A DNA stretch of 64,000 nucleotides, taken from Hyparrhenia diplandra (lineage: Eukaryota > Streptophyta > Magnoliopsida > Poales > Poaceae). Shown here piece after piece: positions 1-11,225 of this stretch (position 1 is the first letter of the stretch; each line of letters starts with the position of its first letter). Both the position numbers and the translations under genes were made by a program. The DNA lies in assembly GCA_015847255.1 (NCBI GenBank), contig JADLZK010008248.1, positions 1,196,475 through 1,260,474 of the forward strand. The letters are read 5' to 3'. The notes under the pieces are model-generated. The model did not search any database. It saw only the letters and a list, made by a program, of their open reading frames with translations, and was not told the origin of the DNA.

Positions 1-509
1 AACCCAAGCTAGATTGGGCTGGAGGCCGACATGAGATCGCCGGTCGTCGGGGGTGGATTGGAGGGAGATGGAGGCGGTGGCGTCGGGCAGCGGCGTGGCC
101 GCTGGCCGGAAGGGGGGGCTGGCCGGGCGCGGGAGGGGCGGCGGCCTTGAGATGGAGGCGGCGCACGACGGCGCTAGGGTTTAGGGAGAGAAAGAGAGAG
201 ATTTGGAGAGACAAGAGTTGTTTGGGTGTTACCCCTTTAATTTTTTCGATTAAAATTCAACCTGATTACATCTCCCTTGTATTTATAGTCCGAGGAAGAC
301 TTGCATCTTAAGAAATATCTAGGAGGTTTCCTTATAGATTGGAATACCTCTTGGCAAAGCAATCTATTTATTTCCTAAATATTTATTCCCTATTATTTTA
401 ATAAAGATTGGATGACGACGCAGATAGAGATAGCGGCAGCGGGCCTGAGGTCGGCGTGCGCAAGACGCCCTAGGCCCTCCTTTGGGCCGGCCCTTCCCCG
501 GTCATGACA
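1..509 (-). repeat. Left LTR (3' LTR) of element 1
   Basis: Aligns along its whole length with 3164-3676. Both copies share a GC-rich end, a block with the word TAGGGTTTAG, an AT-rich block, and the end GGTCATGACA. Several indels and substitutions separate the two LTRs, so the insertion is not recent. The outer end may lie left of base 1. Confidence 0.85.
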
Positions 510-526
510 TTTCTCCCCCCTTTCAC
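510..526 (-). other. Polypurine tract of element 1
   Basis: On the minus strand this reads as an A/G run with six consecutive G, ending exactly at the LTR terminus TGTCATGACC. That is the position and composition of a plus-strand primer in plant LTR retrotransposons. Confidence 0.75.
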
Positions 527-2208
527 TGACAGCGCGTCCTCGCACTGTGGTTCTGCACGGCTATCGTTGTTGACGGTGCGATCGAAGCATGTCCCGAAGA
601 TTGTTGCATCCACTTGTGTCGAAGGAATGAGCTGGGCGAAGAGGAAGACGCCCGACTGTCGGCCGATGCTGGTCCAATGGATGGAAGCCCAGTGCTCTCC
701 GGAGAAGTGAGCATTGGTGGCGAGTACGTGGCGAGGTGATAGCCAACCTCAAGAGGAGGCAGAAGGATCCCATCTGGTTGGAGAACATCCCATAGCATCT
801 GTGCGAATATTGTGGCGTAGCGGCGGTGGTTGTTGAGGAAGAAGATTGACACTGATGGCAAGAAGCTCTGTGGGGGCTCCTCCATCAGCAAGGTGCTTGT
901 CGTGAAGCCTGGCATGGTTGGTGAAGTCGTCGGAAGGTGAACGCCAATGGGTGGCGCCCATGCTATTGTTCCTGGTTGGAATAGAATGGTTCCGGCGGTG
1001 CCATGTAGGTTGTCGTCGGTCGGTGTAGCAAGTTGAGGGTGGATGAGAGCCGCCGAGGTAGCGACAAAGCCGACGAGGTAGGGGATTGCGGCGGGTGGCA
1101 TGTACCTCATGTCGTCATCGATGGAGCTCGCGAGGTAAGGCTTGCTGAAGGCCGCATAGTAGACAGGAGCGTCGAACTGGTGGGCGAGTTGAAGCTCCTT
1201 TACCAACATATAGGGCGCCTCCTGGTGCATCATAGCCCAAAGCTTGTTGTAGAGCTCGTTGATGTAGTCGTATTGGGTGTTGCTGTCGTCGAGGAACGAG
1301 GGAGCCGGCTGGATCGGCCCTCGAGTGGGTCGGGTTGTCACAACCCAGTCATCCATGGTGTTGTGGCCGTCGGCTGTCGTCGAGCCGTGTGACGAACGTA
1401 GTGAAGGGGTGTCGAGCAGACGAGCGAGTTGCCTCGCGCCGTCCATCGTGCAGGGAGCCATGGTGTTGACGAACTTGAAGGTACTGATGTAGTCATACGA
1501 GTCCTTGTCCGTTCGTGTTGGCGCGAGGTTGTTGGTGAGGTCGCCGTAGATGGGCAGCTTGAAGCCGCGAGGGAGACACCGTGTGGAAGTGCCCCAGTCC
1601 TCCCGTGTTGCCGTGCTTGGTATGGAGATGGACCAGAGAAGTACTGCTTGGATCAGCTGGATAGCGGCATACCTCATGTATTTATTCGGGCTGATGATCC
1701 GTCGACGTGGTGCTGGGGGTGCCTTTGCTGGATCTACAGCTTGTTTGATGGTGTTCTCCACCATTGTTGATGTCGGGAGGATGTCCAGCAGGTGTAGGAG
1801 ATTGTTGTCGTCGTATGTCGGCGATTGAACGACCGTCGCGTCGGTGACGCCTGGGAAAGCGTCGGTGTTCTCATCCATAGTAGCGCCCATGGGGAAAACG
1901 TCCCGGTTGCCAGGGTTGACGTTGGTAGCTGCAGGTGGGGTCGGTGATGCAGGAACTTGTGTCGTGGCTCTGGGAGAGACGGCAGTGGTGCCCATTGGAG
2001 GGGCGTCATCGCCGTTGGCGGCGCCCTTGGGGGCATCGGTGTTTCCCTTGACGTTGACATAGGTGTCCGGGATGTCGACCTTCATGTTCGTGGTCTTTGG
2101 TGTTGAAGTCGTTGGCCTTGGAGTCGATGTTGTTGGTGGTCGGTATGGTGATGACGAGGACGTCGGGGGTGACGTCGGTGGCGCCAATGGGGGGATCATC
2201 ATCTGCAC
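523..2208 (-). CDS. 561-codon ORF of element 1, unknown retrotransposon protein
   Basis: This is the longest open frame in the first 5 kb and lies wholly inside element 1, in the element's own orientation. The N-terminal 190 residues are rich in Pro, Thr and Ala, with recurring degenerate PMGT/PMGAT-like units (for example APPMGTTAV and FPMGATMDE). The rest is more globular, with stretches such as NKYMRYAAIQLIQAVLLW and QYDYINELYNKLW. I see no zinc knuckle, protease, RT or integrase motif. The same frame continues upstream beyond one stop near 2236, so the ancestral protein was longer. It may be a diverged gag-like or structural protein, but I do not recognise the family. The + strand ORFs over this span are shadows of its codon bias. 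Confidence 0.5.
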   Translation of the reverse strand: MQMMIPPLAPPTSPPTSSSSPYRPPTTSTPRPTTSTPKTTNMKVDIPDTYVNVKGNTDAPKGAANGDDAPPMGTTAVSPRATTQVPASPTPPAATNVNPGNRDVFPMGATMDENTDAFPGVTDATVVQSPTYDDNNLLHLLDILPTSTMVENTIKQAVDPAKAPPAPRRRIISPNKYMRYAAIQLIQAVLLWSISIPSTATREDWGTSTRCLPRGFKLPIYGDLTNNLAPTRTDKDSYDYISTFKFVNTMAPCTMDGARQLARLLDTPSLRSSHGSTTADGHNTMDDWVVTTRPTRGPIQPAPSFLDDSNTQYDYINELYNKLWAMMHQEAPYMLVKELQLAHQFDAPVYYAAFSKPYLASSIDDDMRYMPPAAIPYLVGFVATSAALIHPQLATPTDDNLHGTAGTILFQPGTIAWAPPIGVHLPTTSPTMPGFTTSTLLMEEPPQSFLPSVSIFFLNNHRRYATIFAQMLWDVLQPDGILLPPLEVGYHLATYSPPMLTSPESTGLPSIGPASADSRASSSSPSSFLRHKWMQQSSGHASIAPSTTIAVQNHSARTRCQ

Positions 2209-2235
2209 TGGCGTTCTTGAGGACGTCGTTGACGA

Positions 2236-3059
2236 TCATGGCGCCCCTGGTAGCGTCATCGTTGTCTGTGTTGTTGGCGCTCGAGGGGAGGTGTCATTGT
2301 ACCCTCCTTTGGCGGCGCCCGCGGTGGGCGACGCCGCTGTCGTTGATGGTAGGCATGGCGATGTCGAAGACGCCGTGGTCGATGGTGGCGCCCTTGGGAG
2401 GGGCGTCGTTGCCGCTGGTGTCCTTGGTGCCGGTGTCGCCCGGGATGTCGATGCCTGCGACGTCGATGTTGACGCTAGCGGCGTCGATGTCGGCGTCCGT
2501 GACGTCGTCTTGTCGCCCATAGTGGCGTTGACGTTCCCGATGCTCCCGATGTCGAGAGATGACATTGTTGGTGTTGTACCTAACTTATCCGGACCGTTCT
2601 TGCCGAGTCTCACGACGTTGGCCTAGTTGGGTAGGCTTTTCGTCGAAAACGGGGTGGACGTCGATGGTGGCCTCTGTTCGACCGATCCGGACCCGCGATA
2701 GCAGGGGCATCCTCGGGGTAGGCGTAGTCGTTGATTGTAGCATCATCGATCTTGGAGGAGGTGACGTAGACAGCGCCTGTGGGGGCAACATCGCCGTCGG
2801 TGGCGCCCATGGCGGGGGCGGAGGCGATGGCAAGGATGACGCCGGGCAGCTTGGCCGCGTGCCGCGGGTATTCCGCTGGCGTGGCTACAGGTGTCGCCGT
2901 GGATGTCGGGAGCGCCATGGCAGCGGCGTTGTTGGCGGCGCCCGCGGGCCATGTCGTCGTTGTACGCCGTCGGGCAGGCTGTTCATCGAACGCCTCCGTG
3001 AGGGCGGTGAAGTTGGCCTGGATTTCCTTCGAGAGAGCAGCAAGCTCGCAAATCCCCAT
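2236..3059 (-). pseudogene. Broken 5' part of the element 1 ORF
   Basis: Two overlapping minus frames (2610-3059 and 2236-2613) lie between the right LTR and the 561-codon ORF. The first starts near the leader with a helical stretch (LSKEIQANFTALTEAF), which resembles the coiled start of many grass gag proteins. The second is in the same frame as the 561-codon ORF and is separated from it by a stop near 2236. I infer one ancestral ORF broken by a frameshift near 2610 and an in-frame stop. Confidence 0.45.
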
Positions 3060-3139
3060 CCGGAGCTTCGGCGATCATGTGACCGCCCATCGGATCTTGG
3101 CGTTGGTGGTGGTCGGAAGCCGTCGGTGGTGGGAATCGC

Positions 3140-3157
3140 CCCCGTCTCCGGATACCA
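3140..3157 (-). other. Primer-binding-like site of element 1
   Basis: On the minus strand it reads TGGTATCCGGAGAC just downstream of the 5' LTR. The first seven bases match the plant initiator-Met PBS (TGGTATCAGAGC) and the rest diverges. Element 2 has the related TGCTATTCGGAGAC at the same place, followed by an almost identical leader. Confidence 0.55.
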
Positions 3158-3163
3158 CCGCCG

Positions 3164-3676
3164 AACCCAGCTAGATTGGGCTAGAACCGACATGAGATCG
3201 TCGGTCGCCGGGGTGGATTGGAGGGAGATGGAGGCGGTGGCGCCGGGCAGCGGCGCGCCGCGCCGGCCGGGCGGCGGTGGTGGCGGCGTGGCCGGGCGCA
3301 GGGGGGGGCGGGCGGCGCTAGATGGAGGCGGCAAGACGGCGCTAGGGTTTAGGAGAGAAAGAGAGAGAGCTGGAGAGACAAGAGCTGTTTGGGTGTTACC
3401 CCTTTATTTTTTTTTCCGATTAAAATTCAACCGATTACATCTCTCTTGTATTTATAGTCGAGGAAGACTTGCATCTTAAGAAATATCTAGGAGGTTTCCT
3501 TATAGATTGGAATACCTCTTGACAAAGCAATCTATTTATTTCCTAAATATTTATTTCTTATTATTTTAATAAAGATTAGATGACGACGGCAGCAGGCAGC
3601 GGCGGCGTCGGGCACGGGCCGTGCGCTACAAGACGCCCTAGGCCCTCCTTTGGGCCGGCCCTTCCTGGTCATGACA
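3164..3676 (-). repeat. Right LTR (5' LTR) of element 1
   Basis: A 513 bp copy of 1-509. It carries the TGTCATGACC start on the minus strand at 3676 and abuts the primer-binding-like site on its left. The five bases to its right (ACAAT) would be the target duplication if the left flank were visible. Confidence 0.85.
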
Positions 3677-5232
3677 ACAATAATATAGCTTAATTATATG
3701 TTTATTTGATTATATTAGTTGGTGTCACAATCAACATTGCTTCGTTAATTTTTAAGCATAAAAGTTACTTTAAACAACAGTACAAATTGATTTGTTCAGG
3801 AACCAAGAGAGTAGCTACTTTGAAAGACAGTAATTCGAAAATGTTCATTGTACCTCTATATATTGAAGGATAGCGCGTTCATGAGGAATACAATCTTCAC
3901 TTATCATATGAGATGAGAATTGACTGTTTACCGTGCAATTCACCAGGAGCTCTGATCAGGTGCTTGCGGCTTACGCACATGTGTGTGATGACTGCAATTG
4001 TACCTTTTGCAAAATAAAATGGGAGACAACTCTAACCGTAAAAGTATATGGAGCCCCACGCACACGCCCTCCACTCCAACTACGGCGTACTTCCACGAAA
4101 GTTTTCTCCCAGTAAAATGCTTCCAGAACAAATGCACAAGTACAGAGTACAGACACTTGTCTCCTCTGGATGAAAATCCTAGGACTGCAGGTGAATGCCG
4201 TCAGTAACACACACACACAGAGCACATGGATGTCACCCTGTGATATTCACCATATTCATACGTTAGGTAGCTGTAATTACGTACTGTCACTGTGTATGCG
4301 GTAGAGCACGATCAGCCGACACCGTCATGTGTGCGGCGCGGTGCCAACCACGTATTGGACCATCTCCTCCTTCGTGGACGGACGCCGCTCTTTGCCGTGA
4401 CAACCGGCCCTAAAAGCTTCATAAATTGTGAGCGACGGATAGGTAGATGAGCAAGACACGCCATGGCACGCACTGGAGCGCTGGAGCCTGCCAGGCTGCC
4501 ACACATTACTCCGTTGAGCGGTGACCCCGTATGCAGCTGCATGAACGGCCGGCCTATATATCGTCCCTCTCGGTCCCCTGGAAATTTCTTCCAAGGCAAC
4601 ATGTTGCCCTTCGTCGGCGCTGGAATATTATATATGACGCTGTGTAGTATTCATGGTGGGATGCAAGATTCAACTCCTGAGTATGTAGATTTAGCTGGCC
4701 CGTATTGTTCTAGTCATGTAATATTTTGACGTATCTCCGTACTTCAGAAAATCTGATTGCTAGATATGAACCGCAGAGAATAAAGATTGCAAAAGCAAAA
4801 ACCTATACATATTCAGGTTTCTTTAGATAAAAGATTTAAAATCCGGCTTCATCAACCAAAGTAGAATCAGACCACTTATTATAACGTTCAACTCACAACC
4901 AGTTCCACATATTGACATTACATTGTAAAAGGTGTTTCATATTCTCTTATAGAAATGTAGGGCTTTGTTTTGATAACATGGATTAAGGCTTTTATTAGTT
5001 TAAAATTTATTGTCTAAAGTTCAACTAACCTCGTAAAATAAAGCTATTAATACTTTGAAACTATGCAAGTGAGCTAAACATGCATGGCAGTTTTTGTACA
5101 GTACCAGATGTTTGGCACGGACCTCTACCCATCCATACACTCTGGTGAAGTCAAAACATGGACCGTGCACAACAACACATGTGCCGCAGCATTGGCCGCG
5201 CCAACCTCCTCACCGAAAAGCCTACAGAGGCC
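3677..5232. other. Intergenic region upstream of the peroxidase
   Basis: Mostly AT-rich, with only short overlapping frames on both strands that show no recognisable domain or codon bias. A short CA-dinucleotide run lies near 4206-4219. The segment 4310-4620 is GC-richer with a TATATATC word at 4555, but no coding exon can be supported. The last few hundred bases are presumably the peroxidase promoter. Confidence 0.5.
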
Positions 5233-5238
5233 TATAAA
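5233..5238 (+). promoter_or_regulatory. TATA box of the peroxidase gene
   Basis: TATAAA within GCCTATAAAACC, about 90 bp upstream of the chosen ATG at 5327. The spacing suits a transcription start near 5265 and a short leader. It is the only good TATA match close upstream. Confidence 0.6.
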
Positions 5239-5326
5239 ACCTCATTTACGCAGCTCACAGGACTTGCACCACCTCCTGCTGCTAGTATACTATCCACCCA
5301 CCTCGCCACCTCCCTCGCTCTCTAAG

Positions 5327-6436
5327 ATGGCGGCCACCACCAGAAGGTGTAGTTGCAGCAGCAGCAGCAGCAACGTGCCACTAGGCTTCTTGCTGCTGCT
5401 GTTCGCCGGCGTCTCGAACGGGCAGCTCCAGGTGGGGTTCTACGCCAACTCCTGCCCCGGCGCCGAGTCCACCGTGGCCTCCGTCGTCCGGCAGTCCGGG
5501 TCCGCCGACCCCACCATCCTCCCGGCGCTCATCCGGCTCCAGTTCCACGACTGCTTCGTCCGCGGGTGCGACGCGTCGGTGCTCATCAAGGGCGCCGGCG
5601 GCAACAAGGCCGAGGTGGACAACAACAAGCACCAGGGCCTCCGCGGCGTGGAGATCATCGAGGGCGCCAAGACGCAGCTCGAGGCCCAGTGCCCCGGCGT
5701 CGTCTCCTGCGCCGACATCGTCGTCCTCGCCGCCCGTGATGCCATCGCCTTCGTATGAACAACTACCACTCCCACCTGTTCGTGTGGATATAAATATATG
5801 TATGTGTGCACGTTGATAACGACGATCGACGGCGTGCATGCAGACCGGCGGGCCGTCGTTCGACGTGCCGACGGGGCGGCTCGACGGGAAGGTGTCCAAC
5901 CTGCGCGACGCCGACGCGCTGCCGGACGTGCACGACGGGATCGACGCGCTCCGCTCCAAGTTCCGCGCCAACGGCCTCGACGGGAAGGACCTGGTCCTGC
6001 TCAGCGCCGCGCACACGGTGGGCACGACGGCGTGCTTCTTCCTGCAGGACCGGCTGTACAACTTCCCGCTGCCTGGCGGCGGCCGGGGCTCGGACCCGAC
6101 CATCCCGCCGGGGTTCCTGTCGGAGCTCAAGTCGCGGTGCGCGCCGGGGACTTCAACACGCGGCTGGCGCTGGACCGCGGAAGCGAGGGCGTGTTCGACA
6201 CCTCCATCCTGCGCAACATCCGCAACGGCTTCGCCGTGATCGGCTCCGACGCCGCGCTCTACAACGACACGGCCACCGTCGACGTCGTCGACTCCTACTC
6301 AGGGCTGCTCAGCAACTTCTTCGGGCCGTACTTCCGGCAGGACTTCGCGGACGCCATGGTCCGCATGGGCAGCATCGGCGTGGTCACCGGCAAGAATCAG
6401 GGCGAGGTCAGGAAGGTCTGCACCAAGTTCAACTGA
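5327..6436 (+). pseudogene. Class III peroxidase, two exons, one apparent 1-nt frameshift
   Basis: Secreted heme peroxidases oxidise phenolics with H2O2 in the cell wall and apoplast. Exon 1 is 5327-5752 and exon 2 is 5844-6436, with a GT-AG intron of 91 bp. The start gives a signal peptide with a Leu-rich core (GFLLLLFAGVSNG) followed by the mature start QLQVGFYANSCPGAES. The distal-His motif RLQFHDCFVRGCDASVL, the VVSCADIVVLAARDA motif, and the proximal-His motif LVLLSAAHTVG before RLYNF are all present. The exon 2 frame then shifts near 6145-6150. SRCAPG continues as (D)FNTRLALDRGSEGVFD only after a -1 shift, consistent with one lost base in the Gly-Asp codons, and the new frame runs cleanly to VRKVCTKFN. 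Restored length would be about 339 residues, normal for the family. A sequencing error is an alternative to a real null allele. Peroxidase identity is certain; functional status is not. Confidence 0.9.
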
Positions 6437-7493
6437 CTGGTCGATGATCCCACTCTCTCACCAATCACCAATGCAAGCGTCCGTCCATAGATCCCTTCAT
6501 TCATTGCACACAGCTAGCAGGCCGGCACGGCCCATCCATGGTTGGACAGCACGGTGGGGTTTGGTTGCCTGCTTTCATGGCCTCTTCATCAATTCGTTCG
6601 TTGCATTCATCAGTACAGTCGATGGTAGTACATCGTGTAGATCTCATCTCACTGGGCAAGGGAACACATATATATAGGGTATAACATAAGTTATTTGGCC
6701 TTGTGTTTATATAGAAATTATTGCTATATAATTCGAGATATATGTTAGTCATTTGTTGTTGGGTTTTGGAAATTCATTAATTTGCTGTTGTGTCGACTGG
6801 AACTGTAAAAGTGTTGGTTTCTATATTGCGAGAGGTGTCAAATATTGTGACGAGTATTCCTCTACATAACCTTTTCATGTTTTTTGGCTAGCTGCTTGTC
6901 TTGTCAAAGAACATTATACGGAATTATAGTTGAGTAATGCAGAGGCTGGGATATTAATATATTCTCTTTTAAAAAAAAAAAAAAAAAAATGATAGTTGAG
7001 TCAGAAATACAGGTTGTATTCTTACGTAAAAAATGATAACCTGAGTATTTGATTAGGAAACTTCACGGTGCAACTGTAAACAAGACCTGCATTTATGTGG
7101 TTTCCAACTTCCATGCTATGCAGCATTTCTCCTTCTAGAGATGCCATCAACAAACTTTGCAGCATTTCTCTTGTTTCCATGCCCAACTATGGATGGTTGG
7201 CGGGCACAAACAAGCTGGCAAGAGCTTTATGGCATTGGAGTTGTTTTTATTGAAGAAAAGGACTACTTCTCTGAAAGAGGAGTGTAGCATAACACCAGCA
7301 TGCAACCGCAAAGTGGTCTAGTATTCATGGCATTTTCCAGCTTCTAGATCCAGTGTGTCTGGCTTCAGAGGTTGCATTTTGTTTTTGCAGAGATTTGAAC
7401 AAGGTACTTTGGTTTTGGCCTTTAGCAGTGTACTGGCAGGAGCTATAGTAGTTACTACACACCTAGGAATATATAAAAGTTTCTTTGGACTGA
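6437..7493. other. Peroxidase 3' flank and intergenic DNA
   Basis: Starts with the probable peroxidase 3' UTR. It is AT-rich after 6660, with an A-run at 6969-6990. Short frames here have no recognisable content. Confidence 0.5.
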
Positions 7494-7838
7494 GGCCCGG
7501 TCTCAATGGAGAGTTTCACCTCCCGGTTTCCAAGATGTGAAACTTTGGCATGAAATAGACGTCTCCCTCAATGCACAGTTTCATAGGCTCAAGGGTCCCA
7601 CAACCTCTCTCTCATTGCATGGTTTAATTGCATAGTTGCATGGTGAAACTCTATTTGTGTCTCAATGGGGGTTTCACACAGTTTCCAACGCATGTGAAAC
7701 AGTGCCCAAAGGTTTCACCATGGTGAAACTCTTTCCTTCTCTCTCCTAGGGGTTTCATGCAAAAAGTGAAATTTTGCTGATGTGGCGCTGCATTTAATGT
7801 GCATGAAACACTCATGAAATCCCCATTGAGACTGGCCC
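7494..7838. mobile_element. MITE, about 345 bp, TIR GGCCCGGTCTCAATGG
   Basis: The left end GGCCCGGTCTCAATGGAGAG is mirrored at the right by CCATTGAGACTGGCCC. The interior is built of repeated GTTTCAC/GTGAAAC words in both orientations, so the unit can fold on itself. There is no coding capacity. The family is not named with confidence and no clean target duplication was seen. Confidence 0.7.
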
Positions 7839-9029
7839 GATGATGGTACGGTTTTGCAAGTTTTCTGATTCAAATTTTTCCAGGGATGGTACGAAAGTTT
7901 GCGTTCTACTACTACTACTGTACTTGGCATGTCAAATGTTTCCAAAGTCGTATACAACGCGATGATAAATCAGCCACGTTAATTACATGGTCCATGATGG
8001 GGGTAACCTGTCAAGATACTACCACAAGGATCTCGAGGACGGTGGTGACCACGTTACCTTTGGTCGTGGGGAAACTTGCAGTGACTGCTGATTTCTGGTC
8101 CAAACTTCTGTGGCACTTAATTGACTTTTTTTTTTTTTTTTTTGAGTTTTTGTACTTCCTTTTTAGAAAGAAAACGGACAGATAGTTCTTGACTTACAGC
8201 CCTCATCTCACCTGTAAGAACAAGATGGTTAAGTCAGTGAAATCAAGGGTCAGCTCAGCTGACTTGGAGTCATGACGAACTGGCCTTAATATCTACATAA
8301 AGTTCTCTAACTTACTCTACACAATAAAACCCCTTGTGGCTTTTGATTCGCCTGCCGTACACAGGTCAACAGGATAGAGTATTTGGGAGTCCGGTATAGC
8401 TCTTGTTGTATCTCTCCCTGTTGTAAGATTTTGAGGTGTCAATATAGTTATCGTCTATACTTACTTTATTTTGGAAACTGCTATGTACAGTCACTTTAAT
8501 TACTCTAGACGTAGTAACCTTGAGTTTAGACTATAGTAAAGTGTGGTTTATGGCCACTTATCTTAATTAAGTTTTAGCATGGTACCTCCACTCACATTGA
8601 GGCCCTCCAGCTTCTTATGGCTCCTCACAAAGAGCCTTGTCAAACAGGCACCTAAAAATTGGCTCCGTGTAAAGAGCCTAGAGGAGCTAGAGCGGTTTTT
8701 GTATAAAGGGGTCGGAGCTGAAAAAGTGGCTTCTCCTAGGTTCTCCTCGTAAGCCTAGCACAAATTATTATTACAAAACGCCACTAGAACCGTTTTGCTA
8801 AACATTTTTCAAAACCACTATATCTCCAACATAAAAGTTGGTCCACATTAGGAGTTAAAGTTAGAATCCTTTTATATGGAGCCAGAGCCCTACCAAATGG
8901 GCGGTGTCCATTATTTGTCTTAAGTGATGGATGTAAGTCACTAGTAGGTCCAAAAAGCGTTTTTACAGTTCAGAACATCATCATTCGTAGGCCTTGTCGG
9001 TATTCAAGATGCAACTATACATTCTTTCA

Positions 9030-9072
<43 letters not shown>

Positions 9073-11225
9073 GCAACTATACGTATCATTGCTCTTCCAC
9101 GAATGATCGCAAAACAAGGCACTATCCCGTTGATAGCGAAATAGTTAATATTGGAGAGGTGATCAAACATGATATTGCAAGCAGGAGCACACTGATTCTT
9201 CTTGCAAGTGCTAAAGCTAAATAGGCGGCTATTTATGAATCTGTAGGGATGGTTTGAAGTAAAACCTACGTTTTCCTAAGCTGTTAATTAAGATGAACAG
9301 TACGTTAGTACTAAGCTCCAGCAGTTGGTATATTGTAACGGTATATTTCCTCAACACATAAAGACATTTTGGCAGGAATCGAAGCTGTCATATTCTTCTG
9401 TCAAGCTGCTAATTAAATTGAGTTGATAGCAATTAATAGTGCGCAACGCAGGACAGGCAAATTAAACCCGACCTATATTCTCTGCCGCCATTTAGTCCAA
9501 AATTAGGCCCGTCACGTCCCATCAGAAATAATACAACACTCACTACCAATGGTGCGGCCGCCGTCACTTCCTGGCCGTAATGCCTGTCACGCCGCCGAGC
9601 ATGCGATGGCGACTCGATGGATCGAGCCCTGGCCCGATCGAGCGATCACGCACGCGACCGAACCGGAAAGCGCGGCTGTTAATGGCGGACGGCGACACGG
9701 CATGTGGCCGCGCCGCTGTCGGCGACACCGACTACCCACCGCGTATACGGTGCCTGCCAGCCATGCGCCCAGCGCCCATCTCACCGTGCCGTGCGTCTAG
9801 CGCGGCACCTGCGGCACACAGCCACAGCAAGCAGCAGCCTCCCTGTTAGTTGCCGGTAGAGGCAGCCAGCGACTGTGGCCTGCTACTGGTTCCGGTACTA
9901 CTTATCTTCTAAAAGCGACCTACGAGTGTGCACATGCTGCGGCGCCATGACACTGGGTGTTTGAGGTGCTCCACCCCCTCTTTGTCAGCTACCCTTCACG
10001 TAACTCGATCTGCTTTAGAGAAAAAAATAGAGATGTAAGAGTATTTAAAAGGTTGCTCCATAAACTCTGTTTTTCAAGTTTTCAACCGGAGAGGTTTTGG
10101 TTAACAGAGTCCATAGTGTCTGGGACTATAGAAGACTATGCGGCCCGTGGCCCATTAGCACGGCCTGTGACATGGGATTTTGGCCCGGCCTGAGATACGG
10201 CCTGGCCCGGCGATGACATGCCCGTGCCGGTCTGGCCCAAGACAGCAGGCCATGCCTGGGCTGCTAGCCTGGCCAATGGTACAACACAGGCACGACATGG
10301 CCAAAAGGCCGGCACGGTGGCGGCCTGCTAATGGCCCCAGCCACACCAACTTCCCCTAAGATCCATCGGCCCATACCCGAACCCTAACTCTTTCCCTTCC
10401 GTCCACCCCACGCAGCCAGCTAGACGCCGTTGTTAGCTCGTACTCTCGTCGCTCCTCCTCCCCTCAGCTTTCGCCGCCACTGGCAGCAGCTCACCTATGA
10501 AGTAGATAAGAAATGTTAAAACCATTGTAGGGCATGCCACGACACGGCTTGGCTCGGCGGGCGGCGGGCGCCAAGGTGGCATTCCCTTTAGCGCGGCTCA
10601 AATTCTCTAATAGATGACTTCATGCTCACCTATTAAATCGGGTCAAAGAATAGTTAAAATCTCATGTAGGACTAAACTATTTTTGGGTAATACTTCCTCC
10701 ATCCCAAATTGTAAATCGTTTGTTTTTGGCACCAAGTTTGACTGCTTGTCTTATCAAAAAAAAAAATGTGCAAAAATGGTCAAATTAAGTTATTCTCGAA
10801 GAACTTTTGTTAATAAAAAAGCTATGACAAAAGAAGTGATATTTTGCAAAACTTTTTGAATAAGACTTGGTGAGCATGCCAAAAAAATGATTTAATGAAA
10901 TATGGGCCTAGATTAAAATGATTTAATTAAATAAAATATGGGCTAAACCCATATAATATCTAACATATATAAATCTACAATTTCTTATAGAGGTGGGCCA
11001 TAAGGTTGTGCCCCCTTGTAAATCAATTTACATGTAAATCAACACAGCTCGATTTTTGATATGATGTTGGATAAAAACAAATTATATATCAAAATTGTAG
11101 GTCTCGATGAATATTTGTGGTACGACAAGTCCATGTAAGTGTTTTGGTCTTGCTTGCCTGTCCTGAATTCCTGACCTCTCATCTCGACAAATAAACTTCC
11201 CTCCATACACGGCGGCGATGCAGCC
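7839..11225. other. Intergenic repeat-rich DNA
   Basis: No gene can be supported. Contents: a T-run at 8129-8147; a run of about 39 A at 9031-9069; a GC-rich patch 9549-9850 with short frames on both strands but no domain; a patch at 10140-10350 made of recurring GGCCCGGCC/GGCACG-type words, typical of GC-rich transposon ends in grasses; and half of a Stowaway/Mariner-like element at 10693-10870, starting TACTTCCTCCATCCCAAATT with no matching right end. The last 130 bp (11095-11215) resemble 36385-36480 and belong to the left edge of defensin block A. Confidence 0.5.
9031..9069. repeat. Poly-A tract, about 39 nt
   Basis: An uninterrupted A run. The flanks resemble each other (ATGCAACTATAC before, CTGCAACTATAC after), which suggests a retroposon tail or slippage-grown A tail between short direct repeats. 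Confidence 0.8.

Larger units (their letters stand above)
1..3676 (-). mobile_element. Pol-less LTR retrotransposon, element 1 (left end at or beyond window edge)
   Basis: Two direct repeats of about 510 bp bound a 2.65 kb interior. Read on the minus strand, the LTR starts TGTCATGACC, the expected TG terminus. A purine-rich tract lies next to the left LTR (510-526) and a primer-binding-like site lies next to the right LTR, so the element runs on the minus strand. The interior has no reverse transcriptase, integrase or protease motif, only P/A/T-rich reading frames. This fits a non-autonomous element of the LARD or TR-GAG type. The left LTR reaches base 1, so its outer end and target duplication cannot be seen. 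The second element at 11.2-13.9 kb has a related leader. Confidence 0.8.

Noticed and set aside
5353..6447. Long Arg-rich + strand and Gly-rich minus ORFs over the peroxidase
   Set aside because: They are shadows of GC-rich codon usage in the peroxidase exons and have no domain of their own.
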